A stretch of DNA of 64,000 bases from Odontocerum albicorne (GCA_949825065.1 OX463854.1:17113226-17177225); one strand, 5' to 3'; positions 1 to 11,029 are shown, numbered from the stretch's first letter. Translations and numbers: made by a program. Notes: a model not told the origin generated them from the letters alone.

Positions 1-348
1 AATAACAATTTTAAAAAAGGACGGTGTGTTAAAATATATGGAAAACTACTGTAATATCAAATATTTAAAGAGTTTTGGACAACAAATTCAGATATGTGAC
101 TGAATTTGTGGATAATTAAATGCGAGTAGGTGGGACATGTTGAAAGATATTTATAATTGAGTGAAGGTCAAATACAGCGCGTAGAGGACAATAAAAACAT
201 TTTGGTCAAGAGTTCCCTCTCCCATCTCACATAGGCGCGCATGTAAAGCTTTCTTTAATATGGATGTTATACAGGTGGCTTTCTATCAGGCATTGACCTA
301 TTCTTATCCTGCATATGACAGATACAATTTGTTTGGACAGGTCTCTTT
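1..348. other. No recognised feature at the left edge
   Basis: AT-rich sequence in which I see no gene or repeat end. It may belong to the degenerate retrotransposon that shows an RNase H remnant immediately to the right. Confidence 0.4.
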
Positions 349-648
349 TTATGGAATCACGGTTTTTGTGGGTATTTTAACCTGGATATTCCTGTAGACA
401 GCCCCCTTTTTATTACCAGACAGCTCCCAGGCCTTTGAACAACTGATCAATAAACGGTTTTTAGCCTGCGACATGATATCCAGAGTAGTAGTTTTATAAT
501 TTAAGGGGGATAAATTGTATAGTTTTGCATATCTAACCAGATGGTCTGCGATTTCATTTCTATGTATACACAATAGTATCTTAACGGCACTAAGAGAATC
601 GGAGAATGTTACAAAATCCTGAGGATTGGATGAGAGGCAGAAATACAA
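349..648 (-). pseudogene. RNase H-domain remnant of a non-LTR retrotransposon
   Basis: The minus strand encodes about 99 residues containing FSDSLSAV, which resembles the RNase H motif around a catalytic Asp, followed closely by NEIADHLVRYAK, which resembles the later RNase H motif (GNExADxLA) of I/Jockey-type LINEs. In intact elements these two motifs are several dozen residues apart. Here they are separated by only a few residues, so I infer an internal in-frame deletion. No reverse transcriptase is visible next to it. This is a dead fragment; the clade is not certain. Confidence 0.6.
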
Positions 649-1820
649 GTGAATAAATTACATGAATCTTTCATTTAAATAAATATGTATACATTTGTAG
701 GTTGTTGTTTGTCATTGGTTTTTTAATTTTTGCATTATTTCAAGAAGTCTGAAATATCCTTATACCCTTAAAAACTAAAAAAAAAAAAAAAAAGAAAATC
801 CGTACCATCCAAGGGGTTGTTTGCTTAGTGTCATGGATTCACCATAGAAATTCTAGACCATAGAAGTTTAATAATTCTTCAGAAGGTTATCATTAAAGAA
901 ATATTCTCCTCTGTTTACTCAAAACGTGTTCTTCAATCATTAAGATAAACATTGCGAGGAGGTCTGCAACTCTAGAAACAAACTACGAGTATCACTTTTC
1001 AGTCAAGTCAGCAGAGATGTGATACTTGAGTAGTCATAAGGAAATCAATCGTAGAGAAAGTACAAAGTATGGAAATCTGTTGAATCGTTGATACTGAATA
1101 TCTAACGAAAATAATACTATAGCTGCTATTGTTTGTGCAATTAAACAAACCAAGCAAAAATTTGTCACTTAACTTTCAGGACTATCACAGGAAAAAACAC
1201 GGTCAGTGGGTCATACATTAGTTTGTTTTTATAAAGCAAGAATTTTACAAAAACGATGGAAAAACACTACGCTTCATCCTTTGGGATGTAAGTCAGGGGC
1301 ACCCTGTCTACATTATTAGCTTGGACGGAAAATTAAACCATTGCCCTCATTTCTGCAAAAAGGTCCTTAGTTATCTCAAAATATTAACTACATTTAAGGG
1401 CAGTGAGGGATTTCGTTTATTCAAGAGTAATAAAAATTTTACTGACTTCGTAGTTAGATTTACTTTTTGAACAGTTTTACGATTCTTTACAACTTTTGTT
1501 ATGAATTTTATATGAAACCTGAGTCTTTTTTTAAGAGACTTTCCATGAAATTTGATTTTGATAGGTTTTAATAGGTACCTTTGTGATAGACATAAAACAA
1601 TATTATGGAATATTGTTATTAGAATTACTGTTTGTGTTTTATTTTATCATATATATATGTTATATGGTAGTGTTTTGTATGTATTGTATTACAGTCGTGT
1701 AAGGTCTTTCAGAGTGTTGTACCGCATGGTCTGGCTTATGATGCTAACGTTTCGAAAACGTTGTAGTTTTTATCTTATTAATCAAATTCGCTATAGTGGA
1801 GTCTCAACTTTAGCTGTATT
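649..1820. other. AT-rich stretch without a recognised gene
   Basis: Nothing identifiable. There is an A-run near 776-793 and one copy of the TACGAGTA octamer near 984. The short open frame at 1552-1842 has biased, low-complexity composition and no familiar motif. Confidence 0.5.
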
Positions 1821-2165
1821 GAGGTGCATGGCCGTACGGTAACGCATCGGACTTCCGTGCGGAAGATTGTCGGTTCAAACGCCGCGCTGTGCTACTCTCA
1901 TCGAATAACACAGACATTTTTCCGCCTAATATTCGGAGGTGTATGATTTCAGTCATATTTATTATTTCAAAAAAGAGAAAAAACAAAAAAAAACATTCCA
2001 GTGTGCTCCGTTTGTCTCACTTGGCTGTGTCATCGGATCCTCTACAGCGGTGTGGCCGGTGAGTTTACTGGTGTGCAACGGATCACTAATTTACGAAAAA
2101 AACCTCAATTGACGTTGGAATGGCTAGGGGATCCTCGACTACGATGTTCAGCAACGACGACGAGC
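1821..2165 (+). repeat. SINE-B, tRNA-headed SINE, near full length
   Basis: Begins GAGGTGCATGGCCGTACGG, a tRNA-like head with an A-box-like TGGCCGTACGGTAACG and a B-box-like GGTTCAAAC at about 1872. A body follows with CTACAGCGGTGTGGCCGGTG and ends near GCAACGACGACGAG. A second long copy at 50049-50370 matches it throughout, and fragments occur at 2300-2520, 35865-35940 and 40956-41007. The match over both head and body, with different flanks, shows a dispersed SINE rather than a tRNA gene. It lacks an anticodon arm that I can fold convincingly. Confidence 0.75.
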
Positions 2166-2299
2166 TATATACATTATAACCTGACAGGTTTATTGCCATA
2201 TGACGATCTCCTCCAATCACCCAGAAATATGTTATAGAGATCTAAAGTGAAAATCAGACTGGAATTCTTTTTTGGTTAAATCTGGTGGAGAAAAGACCA

Positions 2300-2520
2300 G
2301 CGTCTTACCAAGTCGTTGTTGATGGGTCTCGTAGTCGAGGACGTTAGTTTTGTTGGAAAGCGAAGCTGTGCCGTGGAGTTTTTTCATCTTTTTCCTTTTT
2401 CTCCTCTTTTAAGTGAGTAAATCGTTGCGCACCAGCAAACTCATCAGCTAAACTACTCTACAGGATCAAATTGCACACTTGAAGTGAGACGATCGGAGCA
2501 CGCTGGAATGTTTTTTTGTT
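2300..2520 (-). repeat. SINE-B fragment, inverted relative to the neighbouring copy
   Basis: The reverse complement reads AAACATTCCAGCGTGCTCCG, then a run matching the SINE-B body (TTTGCTGGTGCGCAACG), and ends in the GACGAGACCC/ACGACG-like tail. It lies head-on to the 1821-2165 copy, so the pair could fold into a long imperfect hairpin. Confidence 0.6.
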
Positions 2521-2554
2521 TCCTTTTGTTTCCATTAACAATTACCGAAGTCAT

Positions 2555-2670
2555 AGGTAGAAGGTGTACTCGTATATGTATGTAGAAGAGGTGAAAGATG
2601 TGTGTCAAGATGCTCTTTGTTCTCTGGTGCTCTTTGTTCTCTGCCTACCCCGGCAGGGAAATGGCATGAA
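2555..2670 (+). repeat. LINE-A 3' tail fragment
   Basis: Matches the terminal part of LINE-A seen at 29300-29400: a GGxGAAxGATxTGTG-like stretch, then GCTCTTTGTTCTCTGCCTACC, GGCAGGGAAATGGCATGA. The piece TGCTCTTTGTTCTCTG is locally duplicated. Only the 3' end is present, as expected for a 5'-truncated LINE insertion. Confidence 0.6.
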
Positions 2671-2739
2671 AGTATGTTTAAAGTAAATATTTTATTTTCC
2701 ATATTGTAATTACTTTTTATAATGGTCGACATCGATCGT

Positions 2740-3890
2740 AGATTGTAAAAATAAATAAATAAATATGTAACACTCTTTTGCTGTGTTTTTTGTTCACTGT
2801 TTCATAAATAATATCTTAAGAGATTTTTATTTTAGAATTTATAAGGTAGTTTATAAGCGTCACTAAAAGTATGTCAAAAAAATTAAGTCTACTTTCCGCA
2901 GATCATTGGCATAGGTAAGCTTCATCTGAAATTTAGACTTTGTCTCTTTCTATTCAGGTCCCTTAATGGGATGTCTTGCTCAGTTTGAGTTTATGCCATT
3001 TAGTGCACCATTGACATTGTATCTTATTGCAACTCACCGTTCAATATCTCTTTCCAGCGTATGAGAAAAAATTTCCCAAATGGCAATTTTTAGTAACTCG
3101 TTTTTAATAACATAATTTTTCAATTCAAAAGGAAACGAATCTTCATACTTTTCTATTCAATCACACCATTTTTTCTTCCTCCACATTCTTACATCTCGGC
3201 ATGCATAATCTTCTATTATTCATACGTTATAATTATACTTTTCAACGTTTAATAATTTTTTCGACGTTAAAACTGTCATAAATTTCCTTTCTTCATATTA
3301 CGAGAAATATCCATTTTCTCCATGCGTTCATTAATCACCTTTTATTAATTAATTAACTTAGTTTTCTGAACTTCCGATGCCAGCATGACAACATTTATTC
3401 AGAATTCCCCTCTGATTTCTTAACTCAATCACGTGCTCTCCGAATATGGTAAATTATCCTTGACGTGTTGTTTTCACAGACACTTTAAAAAAGGAGGTTA
3501 GGTTTTTTCTGTCTTAATCCCAAAGGCATCGTAGAGATGTCCACAAAAATAAGACCTCAATTTATAAATAATTATCTAATTACACCCCCTGTACACAGAA
3601 CTGTTGGTATTTATTGTAATTCTATAATAATTTTATTTTTTGATTATTTTTTTTCCATTCGCGCGGTAGGTACTCTTCAAATATCCACATCGGTGAATTG
3701 CACCTGTTGAACAGCGTGGCCGGGAAACAACATTATTTTCGACCTCATTAATCGAATTTTTGGGTTTTATAACCACTGGATTAGACAAGAAAGTCGTTGT
3801 TCTTCAACGTACATGTTGGTGATATTACTTTATGAGCACACTTCTAGCGCATGTGAGTATTATTTCAAGACAAAAGTTTTCTCCTTTTTT
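2740..3890. other. AT-rich stretch with a possible LINE-B remnant
   Basis: No gene. About 3150-3440 (CCACATTCTTACATCTC, later CTCCATGCGTTCATTAATC) weakly resembles the antisense 3' region of LINE-B at 61740-62300, but too degenerate to call firmly. Confidence 0.35.
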
Positions 3891-3892
3891 AG

Positions 3893-3965
3893 TACTGCCA
3901 GGAATTGAACCCGATATCCCCGGGTGAAAGACACATTTTTAACCAATTGAGCCACGAATACCTTG
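3893..3965 (-). repeat. tRNA-like SINE head fragment
   Basis: The reverse complement contains GTGGCTCAATTGGTTAAAAATG (A-box-like), a CCCGGGGATATCGGGTTCAATTCC stretch (B-box-like GGTTCAATTCC). It ends abruptly, with no acceptor-stem pairing visible, so I read it as a SINE head and not a functional tRNA. Confidence 0.5.
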
Positions 3966-4529
3966 ATTCATCAGTATCATACTTTTCCTTTCATATCCAC
4001 ATTTATGATACATAAATGAAATGAAGAACGTGGATCTTGAGCACTCCAAAAATCTAACCTTCAGGTGAAGAACTACTAGCTAAGGCACGTCAATCACTGT
4101 TCATCGTACGTTTAGGCAATAATACTAGACGTGGTGAAGTAACAATATTCTCATCAATAACCTATCCAATTTTGATGCTCTAATGGATGATACATCATGA
4201 TAGTGAAACTTGTTTATTTTTTATTATTATTATTTAAAATGTAACTCCAAGTTCTCTGAAGATTCAACGTTGATATTACTCGACAGAGCAGATTATTATA
4301 AAAATAATTCAACAGACGTAGAAAATTCTATAGTTTACAAAATATTTTCATAAACGCTCTGCACTTGAATAATTTAGATGACAAATATAAGTATATGTAC
4401 TTGAAACGTTTATCAGGACCGCCTTCAGGAGACACAAGAATAAGTCAACTCCGTGATGTTAATCTTTTGAAACAATAAGTGTATGCTTTTTTAAGGTACT
4501 GTTCGGAAAATGAAAACATATGGTTGTGT
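3966..4529. other. No recognised feature
   Basis: AT-rich sequence. I see no open frame or repeat match of note. Confidence 0.4.
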
Positions 4530-4734
4530 TGTATTGAATTACGCTTACGTTGTATATAGTACAACCAGGTGAGTTTATTGCCATGGAGTTATTTCTCCCA
4601 ACCAGCTAGAAAGAAGTTTTGAGGCGTGAGATGAAAATCAAATTGAAAACCTTTTATACAATGATATCAACGGAAATAGAACCCGCAACCTCTGAGTTGG
4701 AATATAGGCGTCTGATCAATAAGGCCACGGAGGA
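4530..4734 (-). repeat. SINE-A, near full length
   Basis: The reverse complement starts with a tRNA-like head (CCTCCGTGGCCTTATTGATCAG), carries the B-box region around GTTCTATTTCC, and ends with GGCAATAAACTCACCTGG then a GTACAAC/GTAAT tail. The same head-to-tail organisation is seen at 23943-24158, 29924-30123, 15033-15235 and 44358-44558. Confidence 0.75.
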
Positions 4735-4979
4735 TTCAAATATTTATGATAAGTCCATTATTTACTGTCTTTTTTACACCATTAAAGAGTAATTTGGCCA
4801 CAGGAGCCAATATAAATTACCCTATCATTCCTATGAATCAGATTTTATTTATTTATTTTCTCAATACAGGCTTAATCCAATTACATTGAAAAATACCAAA
4901 ATTGTTAACATTATAATTAAAATTATGTATATATGCATACATATATACATACATATATTCAATGTCACTTAAATACGTT
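4735..4979. other. No recognised feature
   Basis: AT-rich, with a short ATACATATATACATACATATAT tract near 4930-4960. Confidence 0.4.
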
Positions 4980-5240
4980 GATGAGTGCTTTCTGACGCCC
5001 CCAATCTTAGAAGAAATTTTCTTTTACTTTTGGTAATGTGATATGAAATATGTCAATATCCGAAGCAGTCCCGTTCAAAAGAGTTAAGGTCCTTCCAACA
5101 GGCATAGCAGCTGGAAGACCCATTCTTGCGTATGTGATTGAGAACAGTTCTTGCCGGCACAGTCTAGTGTAATTGTTAGGAACATTACCCCTTAGGTAGA
5201 CTATTAAAAATTAGTCAGTGAAAAACATTTTAAAGAAATC
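4980..5240 (-). pseudogene. Degenerate C-terminus of a LINE (LINE-C)
   Basis: The reverse complement can be read as VPNNYTRL..., ...GLPAAMPVGRT..., ...ASDIDIFHI. This parallels the better copy at 32239-32560 (VPDNYSTYRN, ...SRTNLAYALS..., ...LNIDIFNIF). That pattern (VP-R-FR-RT..SP..LN..DIF) is typical of the extreme C-terminus of Jockey-like LINE ORF2 proteins. No catalytic domain remains here. Confidence 0.5.
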
Positions 5241-6430
5241 TTTCCATTATTGAGCAAAAAGTGACTACACCCTGCGTTTTGGAAAGCTGCGGTTAAGGGA
5301 AGTTCTGTTGCGTCCTTACTTGGTCGATCCAACGTATCGGAGTTCTTAGTCTTGTGTCTCCTCATTCCGAGCCTCTAGTAATCACAATCATGTCCAAATT
5401 TTCTCTTTCATCAAGGAAGAATATAATTAAGAAATTCCATTTAAAGTGTGTTAAACTCTAACATTTGATAAAAATATAACATTATGACTCAACCAATTGA
5501 TAAAAATGCAAATGATATCTGTTGAATTCTTTAGAAAAGGGTAAATATTTATACAGACTATGACTACTCAACTAGATCGGCAGGACGATTTGATGAGTTC
5601 CGAGAATGAACTATGCACAATTACAATACTTAACGATGCGTGCTTTTAGAATTTTTTATGAATTAAATAGTGACACGAAACACTTGATCGTGTCAGAATA
5701 AGTGTTGAGTAAAAAAAATAAAATATTGTACATATTAAACTCTGTATAGTCATCAAGTTCTCTGTACTCTGATATTGTTCTTTTTAATTATGGTAATCTT
5801 TCTATAGTTTTTGTTTTGATTTTTTGCGTAAAAAATATTATATGTTAGAAAAATGTTATAGGTTTGAAGTAACAAGAGTCGTTACCGAAAAACTGTCAGG
5901 CACTTCGGCAAATTATTTGTTCTTAAATTGGTATATCATATATTTTGTAATAATAAACAAAAAATATCTGGTAGTGATAGTCAGCGATTGCAGGATACAT
6001 ATATTAGTAAGTCCTATCCATATCATTCGTGGCATCCTTCTAAGTGTAAAGATCATCTGAACCGAATGATAAAAATAACTCCAATCCACTGTAGTGAATC
6101 AATAAAACTGAATACAGTTCAGTTCACTACAACCCACGTTGTTATGGAGGACAAAATCAGTCACCACCCAGCGCGCTCCACACTAAAAAATCGATTTAAA
6201 ATTTTTTTTATTATGAACACGATGTCACTTAGTGATGAAGAAGGAATTACCCATACGAACTCCTCTGACAGCGATACACCTAAGTATGAAAATAAAAGTA
6301 TTGATGCCGAAATAAGAAAGTTAAGCGTCTAGCTAAAAAAAAGTTTTAAAGGGCTTAAACACTTAGACAGTGACGAAGATTTAAACGTCTATTTTTGATT
6401 ATTTAAAAATATTTTTTAGAGATATTACCG
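5241..6430. other. No recognised gene
   Basis: Mostly AT-rich. The open frame at 5928-6332 ends in an acidic stretch (MSLSDEEGITHTNSSDSD near 6221) that looks protein-like but matches nothing I recognise, and it has no supporting splice sites. Confidence 0.4.
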
Positions 6431-6446
6431 TATTGAGTTGATTTAA

Positions 6447-6935
6447 ACGATGGCCGACGTTTCGAAGGCGTTGCAGCAATCACCCTTAGGACGATATAAA
6501 AAATATTACTTCATCTTTTTCGGGGTTGTTGTCATGTCGAGTTGGTTTACATGGTGGCTGGTGTTTCGAAGCCGACGATCTCCGTGGCCTGGTGGTAAGA
6601 CACTTGTCTGCCGATCCGGAGGTTGCGGGTTCGATCCCTGCTGGAACCCAGATTTTTTTAAATAGGATTCCAGTCGGGTTAACACTTAGGGCTTATAAAA
6701 ACATATTTCTGGTTGGTTGGAAGAGATTACCACATGGCAATAAACTCGCCAGGTTAAAAAAAAAAAGATGTTTCGAAGCCGTTGCTGCCTCTATCTTCAG
6801 AGTGATGGGAAAAATATTATCAATTCTTTTTCGGAGTTCTTGCCGTGTTGAATTGGCTTAAATGGCGACCGACGTGCCCGAGACGACGAAAGGTCAGCCA
6901 TTATTTAGTCAACTCTACACGGCAAAACTCCAAAA
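6447..6935. repeat. Tandem ~100-bp units interrupted by a SINE
   Basis: ATGGCCGACGTTTCGAAGGCG (6450), ATGGTGGCTGGTGTTTCGAAG (6551) and ATGGCGACCGACGTGCCCGA (6862) are three diverged starts of one repeated unit of roughly 100 bp. Units include TTTTTCGGGGTTGTTGTCATG or TTTTTCGGAGTTCTTGCCGTG. The second unit is split by a SINE-A insertion. The last unit continues into an inverted copy (CACGGCAAAACTCC near 6918), so the right end can fold back. Confidence 0.6.
6575..6768 (+). repeat. SINE-A with intact 13-bp target-site duplication
   Basis: The tRNA-like head CTCCGTGGCCTGGTGGTAAG (A box) and GGTTCGATCCC (B box) are followed by the SINE-A body and end in GGCAATAAACTCGCCAGGTT plus an A-rich tail. 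The 13-mer TGTTTCGAAGCCG occurs immediately before (6562-6574) and after (6769-6781). This is the cleanest retrotransposition signature in the window. It implies reverse transcription by a LINE partner that recognises the shared 3' end. Confidence 0.85.
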
Positions 6936-6939
6936 TAAT

Positions 6940-7567
6940 TTTGAATGAATTTAAATGAATTGTTTATATCCTCATCTTTAAAAAAAATCTTTTTAATATG
7001 TGGTTTCTAAATAAATAAAAAGAAATGAAGGAATAATAGTGAAATTGCCTGGGAACAAACCTGGGCTTCATCCACTAAACAAAATTGCACGGTTGAAATG
7101 AAAACATCCCCTTATGTTATATGAAGCCATGCGCAACAAATGAAAATTCATATAAGAGTACATTTTCTTTTTTTCTAACTGAATTTCTCTTATTTATCAT
7201 CATCGTCAACAGTTATATTCATTTCTAAAAGTTTTCTATTAAAGTTGGGAGTTAAGGAGGGGTATCATTGTGGTATAGTACTCTTCTCTTTGTATCCCCA
7301 CCAGTAATGTGGATATATTGAAGAGTGTGGCTTGGAGACAACATGAAAAAAACAAGATTTCCCTATCAAACTAGGTTAACAAATAAATTTATTTTAATAT
7401 AGGCCAGACCACACGTTTCACGAATACATTCTGAGAAAATGTGTAATAGCGGACATTTCGAAATGCCTGTTAGATTTTAAAATAATCATGGAGAAGAAAA
7501 TGAAGAAGAAATCTTAACGAATATTGAATGAAAGAACCGATAAATAATGAATTGCTGTTTATCTGAT
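6940..7567. other. No recognised gene
   Basis: AT-rich sequence; nothing identified. Confidence 0.4.
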
Positions 7568-7690
7568 ATGGTGACCTCCGTGACCTGATTGGTAAGACGC
7601 TTGTCTTACACCCCGGGGTTTTGGGTTCGATATCTGTTAAAAATAATAAAAATGGGTCCCACCTAGTCTGATTCAGGAGGTCGACTGGCA
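7568..7690 (+). repeat. SINE-A variant, head portion
   Basis: GACCTCCGTGACCTGATTGG and GGGTTCGATATC give the tRNA-like head. GGGTCCCACCTAGTCTGATT corresponds to the body. The 3' half differs from the main SINE-A copies and resembles those at 9470-9635 and 15856-15962, suggesting a subfamily. Confidence 0.65.
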
Positions 7691-7984
7691 ACAATGCTGG
7701 AACCGGCTAGAAGTCTGCGAGCGTTGTTATCTTTTCGTTACGGTAGTATTTTCAACATGTACGATGACAAACTACTCGTATGAGTTACATGCTTATTTCA
7801 CTGCATTAAGTTTATGTATTTTTCTCACGCCTTTCTGTGATGAACAATCACACAAAGGCTCAATCAATTGGGGCAGAGAAAATATTGCCTTCCGATCTTG
7901 CTCTTCAACATGTCGACGTCACCAATCGGCAAAGGTTGATGGGTAACATATAAATGAATTAATGTTTATATGTTATGAAGTGCT
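7691..7984. other. No recognised gene
   Basis: Nothing identified; the short open frame at 7764-7946 has no recognisable motif. Confidence 0.35.
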
Positions 7985-8240
7985 TCTAACATAAGTGTTA
8001 GATACATGGGTGGCATGTGTGGTTTTGGTTCTGCGGTTTCTCAAAACATACATATGCAGATATGGGGAGTACCTAATCTAATGGCCGCAGTCACTACCTT
8101 CCTATACTTACACTTAACTTAAATATATTTATTTTGTAATATTTTTAATCTGTCAATAATAGTGGATTCGAATAATGAGTTAGAGCGCCCGTGAGAGGGT
8201 GTCTGCTATAAAGTATTATTTAATGTTGTTATTATAATGT
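7985..8240 (+). repeat. LINE-D 3' end
   Basis: GTGGTTTTGGTTCTGCGGTTTC, GGGGAGTACCTAATCTAATGG and AATCTGTCAATAATAGTGG match, in opposite orientation, the tails at 23764-24510 and 44987-45620. The element ends in an ATT-rich microsatellite-like tail, as CR1-group LINEs often do. Only non-coding 3' sequence is present. Confidence 0.6.
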
Positions 8241-8654
8241 CTTTATTATGTTTAAAATGTATTATAGAATACCTCAAGAGTGCTTATAATAGTTATGGAG
8301 TAGTTTGTTACATTTTTCAGACTGCATCGTTAATTATCATCGAGATTGCAATCTAGGGGCAGTACTTATGATTACAGCTACATATAGACGCATTTTTGAA
8401 AAAAATGTTATATTTAAGATAACATACGAGTATCAACATCATCGCTTTGATTGGACATTTTAAAGACGGAATTTACATACGAAGCACACATTTAACTGAG
8501 TTGATATTTTGGCTTAAGATTCATGTATACTTATTATTATTAATTATGAAACGAACAAATTGACACATGGAAGAAACTGCTTGAAAGCGCCGAATCCCCC
8601 AAATATATGAATAAATAAATGTGAACAAATAGAAAGGCGAATCCCTCAGTTATA

Positions 8655-9174
8655 AAGGTGTCCCAATAAGACCGCCGGATTTAGTTTTTTGTGTTTGAGT
8701 TCTTAGGTCAATTGGATCTTATAGGCATGCAAATCCAGATCTTTAGTGAGAATTCGCTATAAGGTGCTTCTTGAAACGTCTAATTCTTGTGAACGATAGC
8801 GAATTGATGTCCCTGGCCCTGGGATTTCAGTAACACTTTCTCTCACTGCGGCTATGTTTTCGAGTGAACGTCCGCTACGAGGACGCATGGGTGACTTATT
8901 TTCCAGAATTGAATCATTTTCCTCAATTTTTTAAATTAATCTTCGAATTGATGACTCATTAGAGTTCGCGAACTGTTTCAGCAAAATAGTCTCCATTTTT
9001 ATTATGAGTTTTAACAATAATAAATCGTTGTTCTTTCGTGTAACGTTCCATATTTACTAATCGTAAGATTGCCAGTATTTACTAATTGTCAGATGGCATA
9101 TATGAAATTTTTAGAGCTGCCAATTTTATAAAAAATGTGAAATTTAAATCCGGCGATCTTATTGGGACACCCTT
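8655..9174 (-). mobile_element. Non-autonomous Tc1/mariner-superfamily element (internal deletion)
   Basis: The element is bounded by near-perfect inverted repeats: left AAGGTGTCCCAATAAGACCG, right (reverse complement) AAGGGTGTCCCAATAAGATC, both continuing CGCCGGATTTA. A TA dinucleotide sits at each edge (8653-8654 and 9175-9176), the target site expected for this superfamily. About 520 bp long, it retains only the 5' coding part of a transposase and has lost the catalytic domain. Its mobility, if any, would depend on a full-length relative elsewhere. Confidence 0.8.
8685..9051 (-). pseudogene. N-terminal transposase remnant (DUF4817-like HTH)
   Basis: From an ATG at 9051 the minus strand reads MERYTKEQRFIIVKTHNKNG, matching the start of the DUF4817-type helix-turn-helix found in many arthropod transposases. 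A stop/deletion follows at TVREL*. A second stretch in frame reads RPRSGRSLENIAAVRESV and LDVSRSTLYRILTKDL, i.e. the second HTH. Coding similarity stops soon after LHAYKIQLT, directly before the left terminal repeat. No DDE residues remain. The protein bound the terminal repeats in its intact relatives (family knowledge); this copy cannot be functional. Confidence 0.7.
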
Positions 9175-9176
9175 TA

Positions 9177-9469
9177 CGTGAATAAATCATTATTTCCGTT
9201 AAGTGAGTTTCTATGAATAAAACATATTTCAGTTTACGTAAAAGCTTAATTTGTTTAAAAAATATTTTTTCAAATGGAAACATAGAATGAATTTTTTTGT
9301 GTTCGATAAAATTCTTGACCGAATAAAAATCGTGACATGTTCAATTATGAACGACATTTTTAATACATGGTCATTTCAAAATGTTTGTACAGTTTAAAAT
9401 GATCTTAATTTTCGTTTTATACCTTCCATTCTAATCGTGACGACGAAACCAGATCTTTATCTGGAAAGT
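9177..9469. other. No recognised feature
   Basis: AT-rich; nothing identified. Confidence 0.4.
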
Positions 9470-9635
9470 CCAGGAGGCCACTGCTGCTGCATTACTCTCA
9501 CAAATTTAGCGCAAGCGAATTTTCTTATCAGACGAACTCTTTTACCAGACTGGGGAATCCTCTAATTTCGGGCACTAGTGGGAATCGAATTCGATACCCG
9601 GGGTGTAAGTCAAGCATCTTGAACATGTCCAACGC
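9470..9635 (-). repeat. SINE-A variant, minus strand
   Basis: The reverse complement has AAGATGCTTGACTTACACCC, a B-box-like GAATTCGATTCCC and CCCCAGTCTGGTAAAAGAG. It shares the body of the copy at 15856-15962 (GATGCTTGACTTCCACCC, CCCAGTCTGGTAAAATG). Confidence 0.55.
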
Positions 9636-9639
9636 CAGT

Positions 9640-10380
9640 TTGGATGTGTTGAGGAGCACCATACGAAAGAATGAATGCGATTTATGACAATTTAAAACTG
9701 AATAAGGACTTTATGATCCTGCACAGTACGAGTAAGTTGAATCACGTTTGACTAAATAACTTTTTAATGAAAACTCCACTTACTAAGCCAATCATGTATA
9801 ATGAAAATTGAAAGCTTAATACAGCGGTTTACAAATTTTTTGTCACTCTTCTCCTCAAAGTTAACTTTATGTTGAGAATTTCTTTTATTTTCTAATATAA
9901 ACTTACGAATTACGTTAGTAGGATCCTATTGGATAAACGATATTAAATATCTTTATGGTAAACTTGGATTATGTTTCAAATTGGTTTCACTATGTGAAAA
10001 CATTTCCAAACAATTTTAAAATGCTTTCATAGAGTGAACGTATATAAAAAAAATTATCTCACGAAAAGGCGTTACTACTATAGTACCCCATTCTTACTAT
10101 TTGAATAAAAATCAAAACACTGAATCAAAATTTTAAATAAAATCACAATACGTGTTTCTACCTCAAATCTAAAGCGAGAATCAATGTAATTCGTGAAATA
10201 ACAAACTAATTTAATGTTAAATATTTTAACACGAAGTTCCACGAAGCTAAAGCCGAAACCTTTGATAAATTATACATATTGTATTTATTTCCAGTACTTG
10301 GATGATCATTTTGGCATTTCTAGACCATTATTAATAATACAAAGTATATAGATTTAAATATATGTGGCCAATCTTTTAAT
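9640..10380. other. AT-rich stretch without a recognised gene
   Basis: Nothing identified apart from one TACGAGTA octamer near 9727. Confidence 0.4.
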
Positions 10381-10381
10381 C

Positions 10382-10930
10382 TTAGTTAATAGTGTCGATT
10401 TTTTTAATTTTGTTTTTTTTAGTTATAATGAATTTTTTAAAGATTTGTACCAAATATTCAATCAATGGGATATTAACATACATACTGGTACCTATCACGC
10501 AGTCATATGCTTTTTCCAAGTTCACAAACGCACAAAATACTTTGTTATCTTTTTTTAAGAAAAATTGATCCACACACCCTCTTCAACTTCAAAAGGCACC
10601 TGAGCATCTCACACTTTCTTCTCACTCTGTCTATCAGGATTTTCCGTACAGTTTACTTACTAAAATCAGCAAACTAATAACTCTGTAGCTTCCACACTCC
10701 ATTCTTGCACCCTTCCCTCTATATAATATAACGGAACTATCATTGCACTCCTCCAATCTTTCGATGTGTAGTCAGATTCCAAATTTTTGTTGAAGAACTG
10801 TCTCAGTCACTCGATCATTCGCTCACCCCCCCACACTGCTCGTATTAGTTATGTACTCACTTCATCCCAACCAGATGCTTTCCCTTTTTCATGTATTTTA
10901 CAGCCGTTCGAAAACACTTAGATTTTGTGT
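10382..10930 (-). pseudogene. Degenerate LINE reverse-transcriptase fragment
   Basis: Minus-strand translation gives GKASGWDEVS near 10885 (RT motif of the form GKAxGxDxI) and, further along, VFCAFVNLEKAYDCV at about 10500 (RT palm motif A, usually FxDLxKAYDxV). The first catalytic Asp of FxDL is replaced by Asn here. The two motifs are in different frames with stops between them, so the copy is dead. A non-LTR RT of the LINE-A/LINE-B sort is likely. Confidence 0.65.
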
Positions 10931-11029
10931 TCATGTGCACGTGAAATTCTAAATTTTAACTTAAATATTGTAAATATTTAAACGGTCGAAATCCACCGAA
11001 TATAGTGCAAATAAATATAAAAAATATGA

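Noticed and set aside
1552..1842. 96-codon plus-strand frame
   Set aside because: Low-complexity composition, overlaps the SINE-B start, no motif.
5928..6332. 134-codon plus-strand frame
   Set aside because: The acidic C-terminus looks plausible, but most of the frame is AT-rich and there is no homology, splice support or start context.
6577..6650. tRNA gene candidates at SINE heads (also 1821, 15033, 44358, 50049)
   Set aside because: A and B boxes are present, but acceptor and anticodon stems do not pair properly and each head is joined to a common SINE body, so these are tRNA-derived SINEs.
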